NCBI RefSeq assembly: GCF_036492835.1
Contig: NZ_AP025314.1
Location: 1,674,001-1,738,000, forward strand
Length of the DNA: 64,000 nucleotides
DNA from: Fulvitalea axinellae
Lineage (GTDB): Bacteria; Bacteroidota; Bacteroidia; Cytophagales; Cyclobacteriaceae
Direction of reading: 5' to 3'
In this document: positions 17,477 through 26,220 of the stretch, in pieces
How the letters are laid out: the number at the start of each line of letters is the position of its first letter
Numbering within the stretch: the first letter of the stretch is position 1
Made by a program: the position numbers and the translations under genes
Notes under the pieces: generated by a model
What the model was told of the DNA's origin: nothing
Seen by the model: only the letters and a program-made list of their open reading frames with translations
Database searches by the model: none

Positions 17477-17500
17477 AGCTTTAGGGCTTGCACTATTTTT
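17468..17500 (+). terminator. Perfect palindrome over the stop codon, with downstream T run
   Basis: An uninterrupted 22-base palindrome (17468-17489) with arms AAGCCCTAAAG and CTTTAGGGCTT spans the TAA stop of the preceding gene. TATTTTT follows a few bases later. It probably acts as a terminator. Confidence 0.55.
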
Positions 17501-17638
17501 ATGTGGGTAGGACTTCGCGCAGTGAAGGTGTTCACTCATAGGACATTTCTTGAGAAAGTGCGTCAGGTTTTAGCTCCGACATGGAATTTTTGCGTTATTT
17601 GCATGTTTTGCGGGACACTTAAAATCACAGTTGATAAG

Positions 17639-17668
17639 TTTGTGTTCTCGTTTTTTTGCCTAAATTGC
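17639..17668 (+). promoter_or_regulatory. Candidate gyrA promoter
   Basis: TTTG (17639-17642) and TAAATTGC (17661-17668) are 18 bases apart, near the Bacteroidota -33/-7 geometry. The -7 box matches only TAnnTT. It lies 46 bases before the gyrA start. Confidence 0.35.
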
Positions 17669-17714
17669 AAATGGTATTTTGGTAAGGAATCGTTATTAGT
17701 CACTCTAAGAATAT

Positions 17715-20219
17715 ATGGCTGAAGGAGAAAACGAAAACATTTTTCCGATTAATATCGAAGATGAGATGCGAAGCGCCTACATCGACTATTCGATGTCGGT
17801 TATCATCTCGCGCGCTTTGCCCGATGTGCGTGACGGTCTGAAACCCGTTCACAGAAGGGTGTTATACGGAATGCTTGACCTCGGGGTCACCTATAACAAA
17901 TCGTATAAGAAATCCGCGAGAATTGTGGGTGAAGTGCTTGGTAAGTACCATCCCCACGGTGATTCGTCGGTGTACGAGACGATGGTGCGAATGGCGCAGG
18001 ATTGGTCCTTGCGATATCCGTTGGTTGACGGGCAGGGTAACTTCGGTTCGGTAGACGGTGACTCGCCTGCGGCGATGCGTTATACCGAGGCCCGCTTGAA
18101 GCGGGTTGCGGATGAGATGTTGGACGATATTAACAAGGAAACGGTTGACTTCCAGCCGAACTTTGACGATTCGCTCAAGGAACCGACCGTGCTTCCGGCC
18201 CGTTTGCCGAACTTGTTGGTCAACGGAGCGTCCGGTATTGCGGTAGGTATGGCTACAAATATGCCTCCTCACAACCTTTCGGAAGTGGTGGACGGCATTA
18301 TCGCTTATATCGACAACAACGATATCGAGATCTCGGAGCTTATGGAGCATGTGAAAGCTCCCGACTTCCCGACCGGTGGCCAGATTTATGGTATGACCGG
18401 TGTCAAGTCGGCTTTTGAGACTGGACGTGGGCGAGTGGTAATCCGTGCGAAGGCGACGATTGAGGAAACCAAAAGCGGACGCGAGCAGATTGTCGTGACC
18501 GAGATCCCTTATATGGTCAACAAGGCGAATATGATCGAGAAAACCGCCGCGATGATCAACGAGAAGAAAATCGAGGGGATTTCTGACATTCGTGACGAAT
18601 CTGACCGTACCGGTTACCGGGTGGTGTATGAGCTTAAGCGCGACGCCATTCCGAATATCGTACTGAACCACCTTTACAAATACACGCAGTTGCAAACCAG
18701 CTTCGGCGTGAATAACGTAGCTTTGGTAAAAGGGCGTCCACGTACGCTCAACCTCAAGGAGATGATCAAATATTATGTTGAGCATCGCCACGAGGTAGTT
18801 GTACGCCGTACGCAATACGAATTGGCTGAGGCCGAGCGTCGTGCGCATATCTTGCAAGGCTACTTGATCGCTTTGGACAATATCGACGAAGTGATCGAGC
18901 TTATCCGTGGTTCTAGGGATCCTGAGTTGGCTAAGAGAGGTCTTATCGAACGCTTCGAGCTTTCGGAGATTCAAGCCAAGGCTATCTTGGAAATGCGCCT
19001 GCAACGTCTTACCGGACTTGAGCGTGACAAGATCCAGAGCGAGTTCGAGGAGATCCAGAAGAAAATCCAACACTACAACGATATCTTGAACAACTACGAT
19101 CTGCGAATGAACGTGGTGAAAGAGGAGTTGTTGGAAGTGAAAGAGAAATTCGGCGACGACCGTCGTACGGAAATTATCCATAGCGCCGAGGACTTCGAGG
19201 TGGAGGATATGATCCCGAACCAGGAAGTTGCGGTAACTATTTCGCACCAAGGATACATCAAACGTACTGCGCTCGACGAGTTCCGTACTCAGGGCCGTGG
19301 TGGTGTTGGGTCACGTGGAGCTACCACAAAGCAGGACGATTTCACAGAACAACTTTTCGTTACGGGACTGCACGATTACCTTCTTATTTTCACGGAAAAA
19401 GGACGCATGTTCTGGCTCCGCACGTTCGAAGTGCCTGAGGGTACTAAGACGGCTAAAGGAAGGGCAATCCAGAACCTAATCGAAATCGAATCCGACGATA
19501 AAGTTCGCACTGTGCTTAATGTGGGCGATATCCGCATTAAAGATTATGTGTGCAACCATTTCCTCTTGATGTGTACCAGCAAAGGTATTGTCAAGAAAAC
19601 ATCACTTGAAGCTTATTCTCGTCCGCGTCAGAGGGGCATCCACGCCTTGAAAATCAATGATGGAGACCGTCTCCTTAACGTAATCCTGACGGACGGTAAG
19701 AAGAAGATTGTTCTCGCCACGTCGCAAGGGCAGGCGATCCGCTTCGACGAAAACGAGGTTCGCGCCATGGGCCGTATGGCTACAGGTGTGAAAGGCGCCA
19801 AGCTTCAGGATGAAACCGACGAGATAATCGGAATCGTTTCGGAGACCGAAGAGACCGAAGGTCTATTGGTAGTGTCCGAGAACGGTTTTGGAAAGCGTAC
19901 GCAATTGATGGAGTACCGCCAGACCCGCAGGGGAAGCAAGGGTGTGAGAGCCCTGAAAGTAACCGAGAAGACCGGTAAGCTGGTGGCCATTAGCGTTGTG
20001 ATGGACGGTGATGACCTGATGATCATTACCAAGAATGGGATTACGATCAGGATGGGAGTGGACCAAGACCAAATGAGGTTGATGGGGCGCGCTACCCAAG
20101 GGGTCAAGCTTATCCGTTTGAATGAGGGTGACGAGATCTCTTCGATTGAAAAAGTCGAGAAAATTGGCGAGGAGAACGAAGAACAAGACACTCAGGACGA
20201 AGCGGGTACGGAAGAGTAA
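17715..20219 (+). CDS. gyrA: DNA gyrase subunit A
   Basis: 834 residues. The breakage-reunion domain carries the catalytic tyrosine at about residue 123 ([10 protein letters not shown]). The C-terminal beta-pinwheel has a GyrA-box-like QGRGGVG in [15 protein letters not shown], which favours gyrase over topoisomerase IV ParC. The quinolone-resistance region reads [13 protein letters not shown]: Ser 84 matches the wild-type E. coli Ser83, and Glu 88 stands where E. coli has Asp87, so there is no obvious resistance substitution. The protein ends in an acidic tail. It is followed after 61 bases by a TPR gene in the same direction. Confidence 0.96.
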   Translation: MAEGENENIFPINIEDEMRSAYIDYSMSVIISRALPDVRDGLKPVHRRVLYGMLDLGVTYNKSYKKSARIVGEVLGKYHPHGDSSVYETMVRMAQDWSLRYPLVDGQGNFGSVDGDSPAAMRYTEARLKRVADEMLDDINKETVDFQPNFDDSLKEPTVLPARLPNLLVNGASGIAVGMATNMPPHNLSEVVDGIIAYIDNNDIEISELMEHVKAPDFPTGGQIYGMTGVKSAFETGRGRVVIRAKATIEETKSGREQIVVTEIPYMVNKANMIEKTAAMINEKKIEGISDIRDESDRTGYRVVYELKRDAIPNIVLNHLYKYTQLQTSFGVNNVALVKGRPRTLNLKEMIKYYVEHRHEVVVRRTQYELAEAERRAHILQGYLIALDNIDEVIELIRGSRDPELAKRGLIERFELSEIQAKAILEMRLQRLTGLERDKIQSEFEEIQKKIQHYNDILNNYDLRMNVVKEELLEVKEKFGDDRRTEIIHSAEDFEVEDMIPNQEVAVTISHQGYIKRTALDEFRTQGRGGVGSRGATTKQDDFTEQLFVTGLHDYLLIFTEKGRMFWLRTFEVPEGTKTAKGRAIQNLIEIESDDKVRTVLNVGDIRIKDYVCNHFLLMCTSKGIVKKTSLEAYSRPRQRGIHALKINDGDRLLNVILTDGKKKIVLATSQGQAIRFDENEVRAMGRMATGVKGAKLQDETDEIIGIVSETEETEGLLVVSENGFGKRTQLMEYRQTRRGSKGVRALKVTEKTGKLVAISVVMDGDDLMIITKNGITIRMGVDQDQMRLMGRATQGVKLIRLNEGDEISSIEKVEKIGEENEEQDTQDEAGTEE

Positions 20220-20280
20220 TTTTCCGTTGCGGTTTCGCGCCTAAATTTAAGTCACCATATATTAATTTAAGTATATAACG

Positions 20281-21441
20281 ATGAAACGATTATTCGTCAG
20301 CATCCTGTGCGCCGTGATGGTATCCGGTGGGGCCATGGCACAAAAGCCGGTGAAAGGTTCCGTAAACAAGGCGAAACTTGCCTTGGAAAAAGGTAAAGTA
20401 GAGGACGCTAAGATTCAGATTGACGCTGCGTTCAAAAACGACGCCAAAGGAAAAGTTGCCAAAAAGGTTAACTCTTGGTTCGTAAAAGGCGAAGTGTACG
20501 AAAAGTTGGCGATTGACTCGACTCGTACAGATATTGTCGACAAGCAAGATCTCGCTACTTCGGTATCTTCTTTCAATACGGTTCTTGATAAATTCCAGAA
20601 GAGTCAGGACTACGTGGTTCTCGCTACTCAGCGTATCGACAACTTGTGGAGAACATTCTTCAACTCAGCTGCCGGAAAGTACGAGAGCGGAGAATACTCG
20701 GCTGCCGTTGCCGATTTCGAGAACGCTTTGGTTGTTCGTCCTACCGACTCGTTGACGTTGCTTTACTCAGGTATCACTTCTCAGTTGGGTGAAATGCCTG
20801 AAAAAGCCCTCGGATTCTATGATCAGATGATCAAGACTGTTGGTGCCGACACTACAATCTGGCAGCAGGTTATCGTATTGAAAAAACAGGAAGGCGATAC
20901 GCTCGGAGCTTTGGCTACAGCCAAAGAAGCTAAGGCCATGTTCCCTGAAAACAAGAATATCGTGTCTCAGGAATTGAGTCTTCTTATCGAGTTGGACAAA
21001 ATCCAAGAGGCTGAGACCGCTATGAAGGCTCAGATCGAGAGAGATCCAAACAACCCTTCTTACTACTACAACTTGGGTTACATCCTTGACGCTCAGAAGA
21101 AATCTGACGAAGCGCTTGAGGCGTACAAAAAAGCTGTAGAGCTTGATCCTGATTACTACGACGCTATCTTCAACATTGCCGTTGTATACTACAAAGAAGG
21201 TTCGGCTATCTATGACAAAGCTCGTCAGATGAGCTGGAAAGAGTACGAGAAAAACGGTAAGAAAGTAGAGGAAGAAGCTAAGGTTTACTTCAAGAAAGCT
21301 CTCCCTTACCTGCAGCGTGCTAGCGAGATTAAGCCTGAAAGCCGTGAAGCTCTCGAAGCGCTTAGCTCTGCTTACCAGATCTTGGGTGAGAACGACAAAT
21401 TCGAAGCCATACAGAAGCAAATCGAAGCTTTGGGACAGTAA
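20281..21441 (+). CDS. Exported tetratricopeptide-repeat protein
   Basis: 386 residues with an N-terminal signal peptide (MKRLFVSILCAVMVSGGAMAQ, cleavage about 21). Several TPR units span about 25-375; the clearest is SYYYNLGYILDAQKKSDEALEAYKKAVELDPDYYDA (about 260-295). TPR arrays are protein-interaction scaffolds and nothing catalytic is visible. Likely periplasmic. Its position directly downstream of gyrA, with no terminator between, suggests partial co-transcription. Ended by a strong terminator at 21467. Confidence 0.88.
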   Translation: MKRLFVSILCAVMVSGGAMAQKPVKGSVNKAKLALEKGKVEDAKIQIDAAFKNDAKGKVAKKVNSWFVKGEVYEKLAIDSTRTDIVDKQDLATSVSSFNTVLDKFQKSQDYVVLATQRIDNLWRTFFNSAAGKYESGEYSAAVADFENALVVRPTDSLTLLYSGITSQLGEMPEKALGFYDQMIKTVGADTTIWQQVIVLKKQEGDTLGALATAKEAKAMFPENKNIVSQELSLLIELDKIQEAETAMKAQIERDPNNPSYYYNLGYILDAQKKSDEALEAYKKAVELDPDYYDAIFNIAVVYYKEGSAIYDKARQMSWKEYEKNGKKVEEEAKVYFKKALPYLQRASEIKPESREALEALSSAYQILGENDKFEAIQKQIEALGQ

Positions 21442-21466
21442 TATTGTCTGAAAGTTAAAAGATATA

Positions 21467-21501
21467 AGGGCGTTGCCGTGAATGGGCAACGCCCTTTTTT
21501 T
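21467..21501 (+). terminator. Intrinsic terminator after the TPR gene
   Basis: AGGGCGTTGCC (21467-21477) pairs perfectly with GGCAACGCCCT (21485-21495) around a seven-base loop, then a run of seven Ts. Confidence 0.9.
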
Positions 21502-21531
21502 GTGCGCTCACGGTCATTTTGCCTATCTTTG
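21499..21531 (+). promoter_or_regulatory. Candidate Bacteroidota promoter for the TPR lipoprotein
   Basis: TTTG (21499-21502) and an exact TAnnTTTG box, TATCTTTG (21524-21531), are 21 bases apart, about 54 bases before the start at 21585. It begins where the preceding terminator ends. Confidence 0.55.
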
Positions 21532-21584
21532 TCTAAGTTTTCCCGAAATATCGAAAAACGGGGACGGTTAAACGGAAAGGATTT

Positions 21585-22307
21585 ATGGAAATGAAGAGGA
21601 TTTGGCTTTTGGCTTTGGGAGCGCTTGCGACGCTGTGGGCCTGTGGGTCTTCAAACGAGACCTTGGTTGCCGAAGGTCGTTTGGCGCTGGACAACGGCGA
21701 TCCGCGTGGCGCCATCGGTAGGTTTGAGGAAGTGTTGAATAGCGATACGACAGACTTGGACGCCTTGAACGGTTTGGCGGTAGGCTTTTTTATGATCAAG
21801 CGCTACGAGGATGTGGTGAAAACCTGCGACAAAGCGCTGGCCGTTGACACTACCGATTATAAGCCTTATTATAACCGTGCGAATGCCAAGCGCGAAATGT
21901 CGCAGTGGGGCGAGGCTCTGCTGGATTACACCAAAGCGGTGGAGCTCCGCCCAACAGAGGCTGATATTCTCGTAAACCGAGGTTTTATTTACTACATGCT
22001 CGGCGACTTCGAAAAGGCTCACGCCGATCTATCGTTTGCGATAAAGCTGAGCCCGAACAACGCAACGGCTTTGTATAACTTCGCAAGGGTTAGCCTGAAG
22101 CTTAACCAAGTGGATGAAGCGAAAGTCCAACTGACAAAGCTTGTGGAACTTCAGCCTAAGCACGCGGCGGCTCACTATTGGCTCGGCATGATCAGCGTCT
22201 CGGAAGAGGATTTGGCAAAAGCCAAGGCTTATTTTGAAGAAGCCAAATTCTTGGGCGATAAAGACGCCGAAGCGGCTTTGAAGAAATACACGACAGTGAA
22301 TAGCTAA
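21585..22307 (+). CDS. TPR-repeat lipoprotein
   Basis: 240 residues. The N-terminus (MEMKRIWLLALGALATLWAC) is a signal peptide with a lipobox-like LWAC (Cys about 20). The second Met two codons later is an equally good start. The rest is a run of about six TPR motifs (for example LVNRGFIYYMLGDFEKAHADLSFAIKLSPNN), giving a superhelical scaffold probably attached to a membrane facing the periplasm. The partner is unknown. It has its own promoter and is followed by a long GC-rich hairpin. Confidence 0.85.
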   Translation: MEMKRIWLLALGALATLWACGSSNETLVAEGRLALDNGDPRGAIGRFEEVLNSDTTDLDALNGLAVGFFMIKRYEDVVKTCDKALAVDTTDYKPYYNRANAKREMSQWGEALLDYTKAVELRPTEADILVNRGFIYYMLGDFEKAHADLSFAIKLSPNNATALYNFARVSLKLNQVDEAKVQLTKLVELQPKHAAAHYWLGMISVSEEDLAKAKAYFEEAKFLGDKDAEAALKKYTTVNS

Positions 22308-22381
22308 TTACCAAGGCAGGCGAATAGGAAGGAAGACGGAACCTAACCTTTTTGCCTGAATGGTATTCATAATAAAATAAG

Positions 22382-22423
22382 CGAAGCCCTTCGTGCTCCC
22401 GCAGGGGAGGCCGAAGGGCTTCG
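22382..22423 (+). terminator. Strong hairpin between the TPR lipoprotein and sua5
   Basis: A perfect 12-base stem CGAAGCCCTTCG (22382-22393) / CGAAGGGCTTCG (22412-22423) has an 18-base loop. No long T run follows (GATTCAAAT), so termination may be Rho-assisted or the structure may protect a 3' end. Confidence 0.5.
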
Positions 22424-22461
22424 GATTCAAATACGATACGGTTTAACCCGGTATTCAGCAA

Positions 22462-23421
22462 ATGGCGATCATCGGTACAGATATCCTTAAGGCTAAGGAA
22501 ATATTGACGGCGGGAGGCTTGGTGGCTATCCCTACAGAAACGGTTTACGGCTTGGCGGCCAACGCTTTTGACGCTTCGGCGGCATCGAAGATTTTTGAGG
22601 CGAAGAATCGCCCTTCTTTTGATCCGCTTATAGCCCACACTGACACTTTGGAGAAAATACGGACGTTTACGAACGGAATCCCCGAACGGGCGCAACTGCT
22701 GGCCGAACGTTTCTGGCCCGGTCCGCTGACGCTTCTGCTGGAACGCAACGAGCGTATTCCCGATCTGGTGAACTCCGGATTAGAACATGTGGCCGTGCGT
22801 ATTCCAAACCACCCCCTGACGTTGGAGCTTCTCGGCGAACTTGATTTTCCGTTGGCCGCGCCCAGCGCCAATCCTTTCGGTTACGTAAGCCCGACCTGCG
22901 CAAAACACGTAAATGACCAGCTTGGTGAAAAAATACCTTACATTCTTGACGGAGGTCATAGTAATGTGGGCATCGAATCCACTATTATTGGGTTCGAAAA
23001 CGGTGAGCCGATGGTTTACCGGCTCGGGGGGCTTTCGGTAGAAGCCGTTGAGGAAGTGATTGGTGCCGTAAAGGTCCGTCCTCATTCCTCTTCGAACCCC
23101 AAAGCGCCGGGAATGCTCAAAAGCCACTACTCGCCGGACAAGAAGGTGACCTTGGACAGCTTGGATAGCGTATTGGCCAAGGGAGTAGCCCCGGAGAGAG
23201 TGGGGGTTTTGACATTCGGGACCTTGACAGACTGCCCAATTCCGGAACGCAACCGCTTTGTACTCTCGGAAAACGGAGACATGGCCGAGGCGGCCACAAG
23301 GCTTTTCTCGGGCCTGCGCTATATGGACAGTCTGGACTTGGACGTGGTGGTAGCCGAACTTTTGCCCGAAGAGGGCCTAGGAAGAGCCATCAACGACCGT
23401 CTGAGACGTTCGGCGGCCTAA
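22462..23421 (+). CDS. tsaC: Threonylcarbamoyl-AMP synthase (Sua5/YrdC)
   Basis: A 319-residue Sua5-type enzyme making threonylcarbamoyl-AMP from Thr, bicarbonate and ATP, the first step of t6A37 tRNA modification. The YrdC domain (about 1-200) shows GGLVAIPTETVYGLAANA, the catalytic KNRP loop and SAN in APSANPFGYVSPT. The remaining 120 residues form the extra Sua5 domain, so this is the long form rather than short TsaC. tsaD (37858) and tsaE (58871) lie elsewhere in this window. It sits 78 bases upstream of pgk. Confidence 0.93.
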   Translation: MAIIGTDILKAKEILTAGGLVAIPTETVYGLAANAFDASAASKIFEAKNRPSFDPLIAHTDTLEKIRTFTNGIPERAQLLAERFWPGPLTLLLERNERIPDLVNSGLEHVAVRIPNHPLTLELLGELDFPLAAPSANPFGYVSPTCAKHVNDQLGEKIPYILDGGHSNVGIESTIIGFENGEPMVYRLGGLSVEAVEEVIGAVKVRPHSSSNPKAPGMLKSHYSPDKKVTLDSLDSVLAKGVAPERVGVLTFGTLTDCPIPERNRFVLSENGDMAEAATRLFSGLRYMDSLDLDVVVAELLPEEGLGRAINDRLRRSAA

Positions 23422-23499
23422 GCTGGGCGCTGGACGTAACGATATACTCCGTTTCGGGTTAATGCCTTAAAGAATTCAATACATAAAAATACTTTTCAA

Positions 23500-24687
23500 A
23501 TGAAGACCGTAGAGAACTTCAACTTCGCCGGTAAAAAGGCGGTGGTACGCGTTGATTTCAACGTGCCATTGGACGAGAACTTCAACATCCGTGACTATAA
23601 CCGCATCAACGCGGCTTTGCCAACCATCAAGAAGATCTTGGCGGACGGCGGCGCCGTAGTATTGATGTCGCACCTCGGCCGTCCGAAGGACGGACCGGAA
23701 GACCGTTTCTCTCTCAAGCACATCGTTAAGGCTTTGGAAGAGAAGCTCGGTACTTCAGTGGCTTTCGCCAACGACTGCGTAGGCGAAGAGGCTTCTGAGA
23801 AAGCAGCCGCTCTTAAGGGCGGTGAAGTGTTGTTGCTCGAAAACCTCCGCTTCCACAAGGAAGAGAAAAAAGGTGACGAGGACTTCGCTAAGAAACTCGC
23901 CTCTTTGGGCGACGTTTGGGTGATGGACGCCTTCGGTACCGCTCACCGCGCGCACGCTTCTACGGCTGTTATCGGTAAGTTTGTTCCTGAGAAAGTTGCA
24001 GGATTCGTATTGGCCCGCGAGGTAGAGAACGCCCAGAAAGTGTTGAAAAACGGTGAGCGTCCGTTGACAGCTATCATGGGTGGCGCTAAGATCTCTGACA
24101 AGATCTTGATCATCGAGAACTTGCTCGACAGCGTTGACAACCTGATCGTCGGTGGCGGTATGACTTATACTTTCATCAAAGCTATGGGCGGAAGCATCGG
24201 AAACTCGCTTTGCGAAGACGACCGCTTGGATATCGCCAAGGCTCTGATCGAGAAGGCTAAGGCCAAAGGCGTTAACTTGATGTTGCCGACTGACGACGCG
24301 GTGGCTGACGCATTCAGCAACGACGCCGACATTAAGGTGACTAAAGCTGGCGAAACTCCGGAAGGTTACATGGGATTGGATATCGGACCTGAGACTCAAG
24401 AGGCTTACGCCAAGGTGATCTCTGAGTCTAAGACTATTCTTTGGAACGGACCAATGGGCGTATTTGAAATGTCGAACTTCGCAGCTGGTACTATCGGTGT
24501 TGCTAAGGCTGTGGTTGCGGCTACCGAAAACGGTGGTTTCTCATTGATCGGTGGTGGCGACTCTGCCGCGGCTGTAAATACCTTGGGCTTCGGCGACAAA
24601 GTGTCTTACGTTTCTACAGGCGGTGGCGCTTTGCTCGAATTCATGGAAGGAAAAGTGTTGCCGGGTATCGCTGCTCTGGAAGCTTAA
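23500..24687 (+). CDS. pgk: Phosphoglycerate kinase
   Basis: A 395-residue monomeric glycolytic kinase transferring phosphate from 1,3-bisphosphoglycerate to ADP. The N-terminal signature is [17 protein letters not shown], the substrate-binding SHLGRPK follows, and the nucleotide side shows WNGPMGVFE and GGGDSAAAV. Full length. Codon choice is biased (many AAC, GAC, AAG, TTG), consistent with high expression. A terminator follows 30 bases downstream. Confidence 0.97.
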   Translation: MKTVENFNFAGKKAVVRVDFNVPLDENFNIRDYNRINAALPTIKKILADGGAVVLMSHLGRPKDGPEDRFSLKHIVKALEEKLGTSVAFANDCVGEEASEKAAALKGGEVLLLENLRFHKEEKKGDEDFAKKLASLGDVWVMDAFGTAHRAHASTAVIGKFVPEKVAGFVLAREVENAQKVLKNGERPLTAIMGGAKISDKILIIENLLDSVDNLIVGGGMTYTFIKAMGGSIGNSLCEDDRLDIAKALIEKAKAKGVNLMLPTDDAVADAFSNDADIKVTKAGETPEGYMGLDIGPETQEAYAKVISESKTILWNGPMGVFEMSNFAAGTIGVAKAVVAATENGGFSLIGGGDSAAAVNTLGFGDKVSYVSTGGGALLEFMEGKVLPGIAALEA

Positions 24688-24717
24688 TCCAAAGAATTTC
24701 TTTCTTCAATATTATAA

Positions 24718-24745
24718 AGGAAGGCGCTTGGCGTCTTCCTTTTTG
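24718..24745 (+). terminator. Intrinsic terminator after pgk
   Basis: AGGAAGGCGC (24718-24727) pairs with GCGTCTTCCT (24731-24740) through one G-T wobble, then TTTTG. Confidence 0.8.
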
Positions 24746-24830
24746 TTTGCCCTGCGGGGTTATAAAAGCGTAATGACCTACTCTCTTCGATTATGTCAGG
24801 TAGGGCTTGCCTTTGTCGATAAGATTTACG

Positions 24831-24868
24831 GAAGCCCTTCGTTGATTCGGAGGGCTTTCTTACTTTTG
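24831..24868 (+). terminator. Second hairpin upstream of the PnuC-family gene
   Basis: AAGCCCTTCG (24832-24841) pairs with CGGAGGGCTT (24848-24857) and is followed by TTCTTACTTTT. It lies 45 bases before the transporter gene, so it may be a leader attenuator. No CTGAGA/TPP core is present here, unlike the leader at 26104. Confidence 0.45.
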
Positions 24869-24912
24869 TCGGATTGAAAGATGGGTGTGTCTGAAAATAT
24901 TGTTCGAATACT

Positions 24913-25512
24913 ATGGAGTGGACGGAATTTGTAGCGGTTGTTTTTAGCTTGGCGTATGTCGTTTTGGCGGCTAAAGGTAACTGGTGGTGCTGGCCTGCGG
25001 GAGTCGGTAGTTCATTGTTTTACGCTTGGATTTGCTGGAACGCCAATCTCTACTCCGAAACGGGTTTGCAAATTTTTTACTTAATCATGGCCTTCTACGG
25101 TATGTGGCAGTGGCGTCAAGGAGGCAAAGAACAAAACTCCGAGTTGGCACCTGTCAGGACGTGGCCTTTGGTGGCGCATGTAGCGGTGATCGTTCTGGGT
25201 TTCTTGACCGTTTATCTCGTAGCGCAGGGCGTTTTGACATTTTTAAGTTCCGCCGCGCTTCCGTATCTGGATGCTTTTACGACCGTATTCAGCCTGATAG
25301 CGACTGTGATGGTGACACGTCGTATCCTGGAAAACTGGCTTTATTGGATAGTAATCGATGTCGTTTCCATTTATATGTACACCGAACGGGGGCTGTACGT
25401 AACCGTAGGTTTGTTTGTCGTTTATACGGTTATGGCGGTTTACGGCTTTGTCGAATGGAGGAAAGAAATGCAGACAACTGCCAAAGATGAATCCAAAAGC
25501 GTACTTGCGTAA
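24913..25512 (+). CDS. PnuC-family vitamin transporter (probable PnuT thiamine type)
   Basis: A 199-residue inner-membrane protein with about seven helices and the PnuC-family signature GNWWCWPAGVGSS and NWLYWIVIDVVSIYMY. PnuC proteins import nicotinamide riboside. In Bacteroidota, relatives encoded next to TPP-riboswitch TonB receptors are assigned to thiamine uptake (PnuT). Here the gene is two genes upstream of such a receptor, which favours thiamine, but the adjacent NadR-like kinase keeps nicotinamide riboside possible. The stop overlaps the next start by one base (TAATG), so the two are translationally coupled. Confidence 0.85.
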   Translation: MEWTEFVAVVFSLAYVVLAAKGNWWCWPAGVGSSLFYAWICWNANLYSETGLQIFYLIMAFYGMWQWRQGGKEQNSELAPVRTWPLVAHVAVIVLGFLTVYLVAQGVLTFLSSAALPYLDAFTTVFSLIATVMVTRRILENWLYWIVIDVVSIYMYTERGLYVTVGLFVVYTVMAVYGFVEWRKEMQTTAKDESKSVLA

Positions 25513-26042
25513 TGGCGACTGAGAAAGTGAAACGTATTTTGATTTCGGGTCCGGAGTCGACGGGCAAGTCAACATTATGCAAGGCTTTGGCCCAAAAATA
25601 CGGTACGCTTTGGGTGCCGGAATATGCCAGAGCCTACTGTGAAGCGTTGGATAGACCATATGAGGAATCGGATCTTTTGCCGATAGCTAAAGGACAGTGG
25701 GAGTCTGAAAATGAGCTGGCGCAACAGGCCAAAGATTATATTTTTTGCGATACGGGCCTTGAGGTAATAAAGGTCTGGGGAGACTATAAATACGGTCGGG
25801 TGGACTCATGGGTATTGGATCGGATAAATCCTGAGCATTATGACTTGGTTTTGCTTACGGATATCGATATCGAGTGGGAATATGACCCTTTAAGAGAATA
25901 TCCTGACATGAAGGATAGGATTTTTTTTCGGGATTATTACCTTCGCGAGCTGAAAGCTTTATACGGCGGGTGTCATTTGATAAGCGGTAGCTTGGAAAAC
26001 CGAATCCAGACGGTGAGCTTATTATTGGAAGCCTTGGGCTAG
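25512..26042 (+). CDS. NadR-like P-loop kinase
   Basis: A 176-residue AAA-type small kinase with Walker A GPESTGKST (about 14-22), then PEYARAYCE, and a Walker B-like LVLLTDIDIEWEYDPLREYP. These match the C-terminal ribosylnicotinamide-kinase domain of NadR without its adenylyltransferase domain. Kinases of this type trap imported vitamins by phosphorylation. Coupled to the transporter gene by a one-base overlap and sitting next to a thiamine-regulated receptor, it may phosphorylate nicotinamide riboside or thiamine. The sequence does not decide. Confidence 0.8.
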   Translation: MATEKVKRILISGPESTGKSTLCKALAQKYGTLWVPEYARAYCEALDRPYEESDLLPIAKGQWESENELAQQAKDYIFCDTGLEVIKVWGDYKYGRVDSWVLDRINPEHYDLVLLTDIDIEWEYDPLREYPDMKDRIFFRDYYLRELKALYGGCHLISGSLENRIQTVSLLLEALG

Positions 26043-26103
26043 GCTGGATACTTTTCTGTAAAGTTTTTCGAACATCAATCAACGGCGGTCAAAACCGCCA
26101 AAA

Positions 26104-26197
26104 ATCGGGGTGCCTCAATATTTCGGGCTGAGATCATACCCGGTCCTTGCCACTGGCAGGGGAAATACCTGATCCCGGTAATGCGGGCGTAGGGAAT
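26104..26197 (+). promoter_or_regulatory. TPP riboswitch (THI element)
   Basis: The conserved core is all present in order: GGGCTGAGA (CTGAGA at 26128-26133), ACCTGATC (26167-26174), GGTAATGC (26177-26184) and GCGTAGGGAA (26187-26196). The element binds thiamine pyrophosphate and switches off the downstream gene. It ends 24 bases before the TonB-receptor start with no terminator stem between, so control is probably at translation initiation. Confidence 0.95.
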
Positions 26198-26220
26198 GTT
26201 TTACTCATAATACTACTTAC

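Noticed and set aside
17862..19250. Minus-strand ORF (462 codons) opposite gyrA
   Set aside because: Antisense shadow of gyrA codon bias; no domain pattern.
24740..24912. Second TPP riboswitch upstream of the PnuC-family gene
   Set aside because: No CTGAGA, ACCTGATC or GCGTAGGGA core; only a terminator-like hairpin is present.
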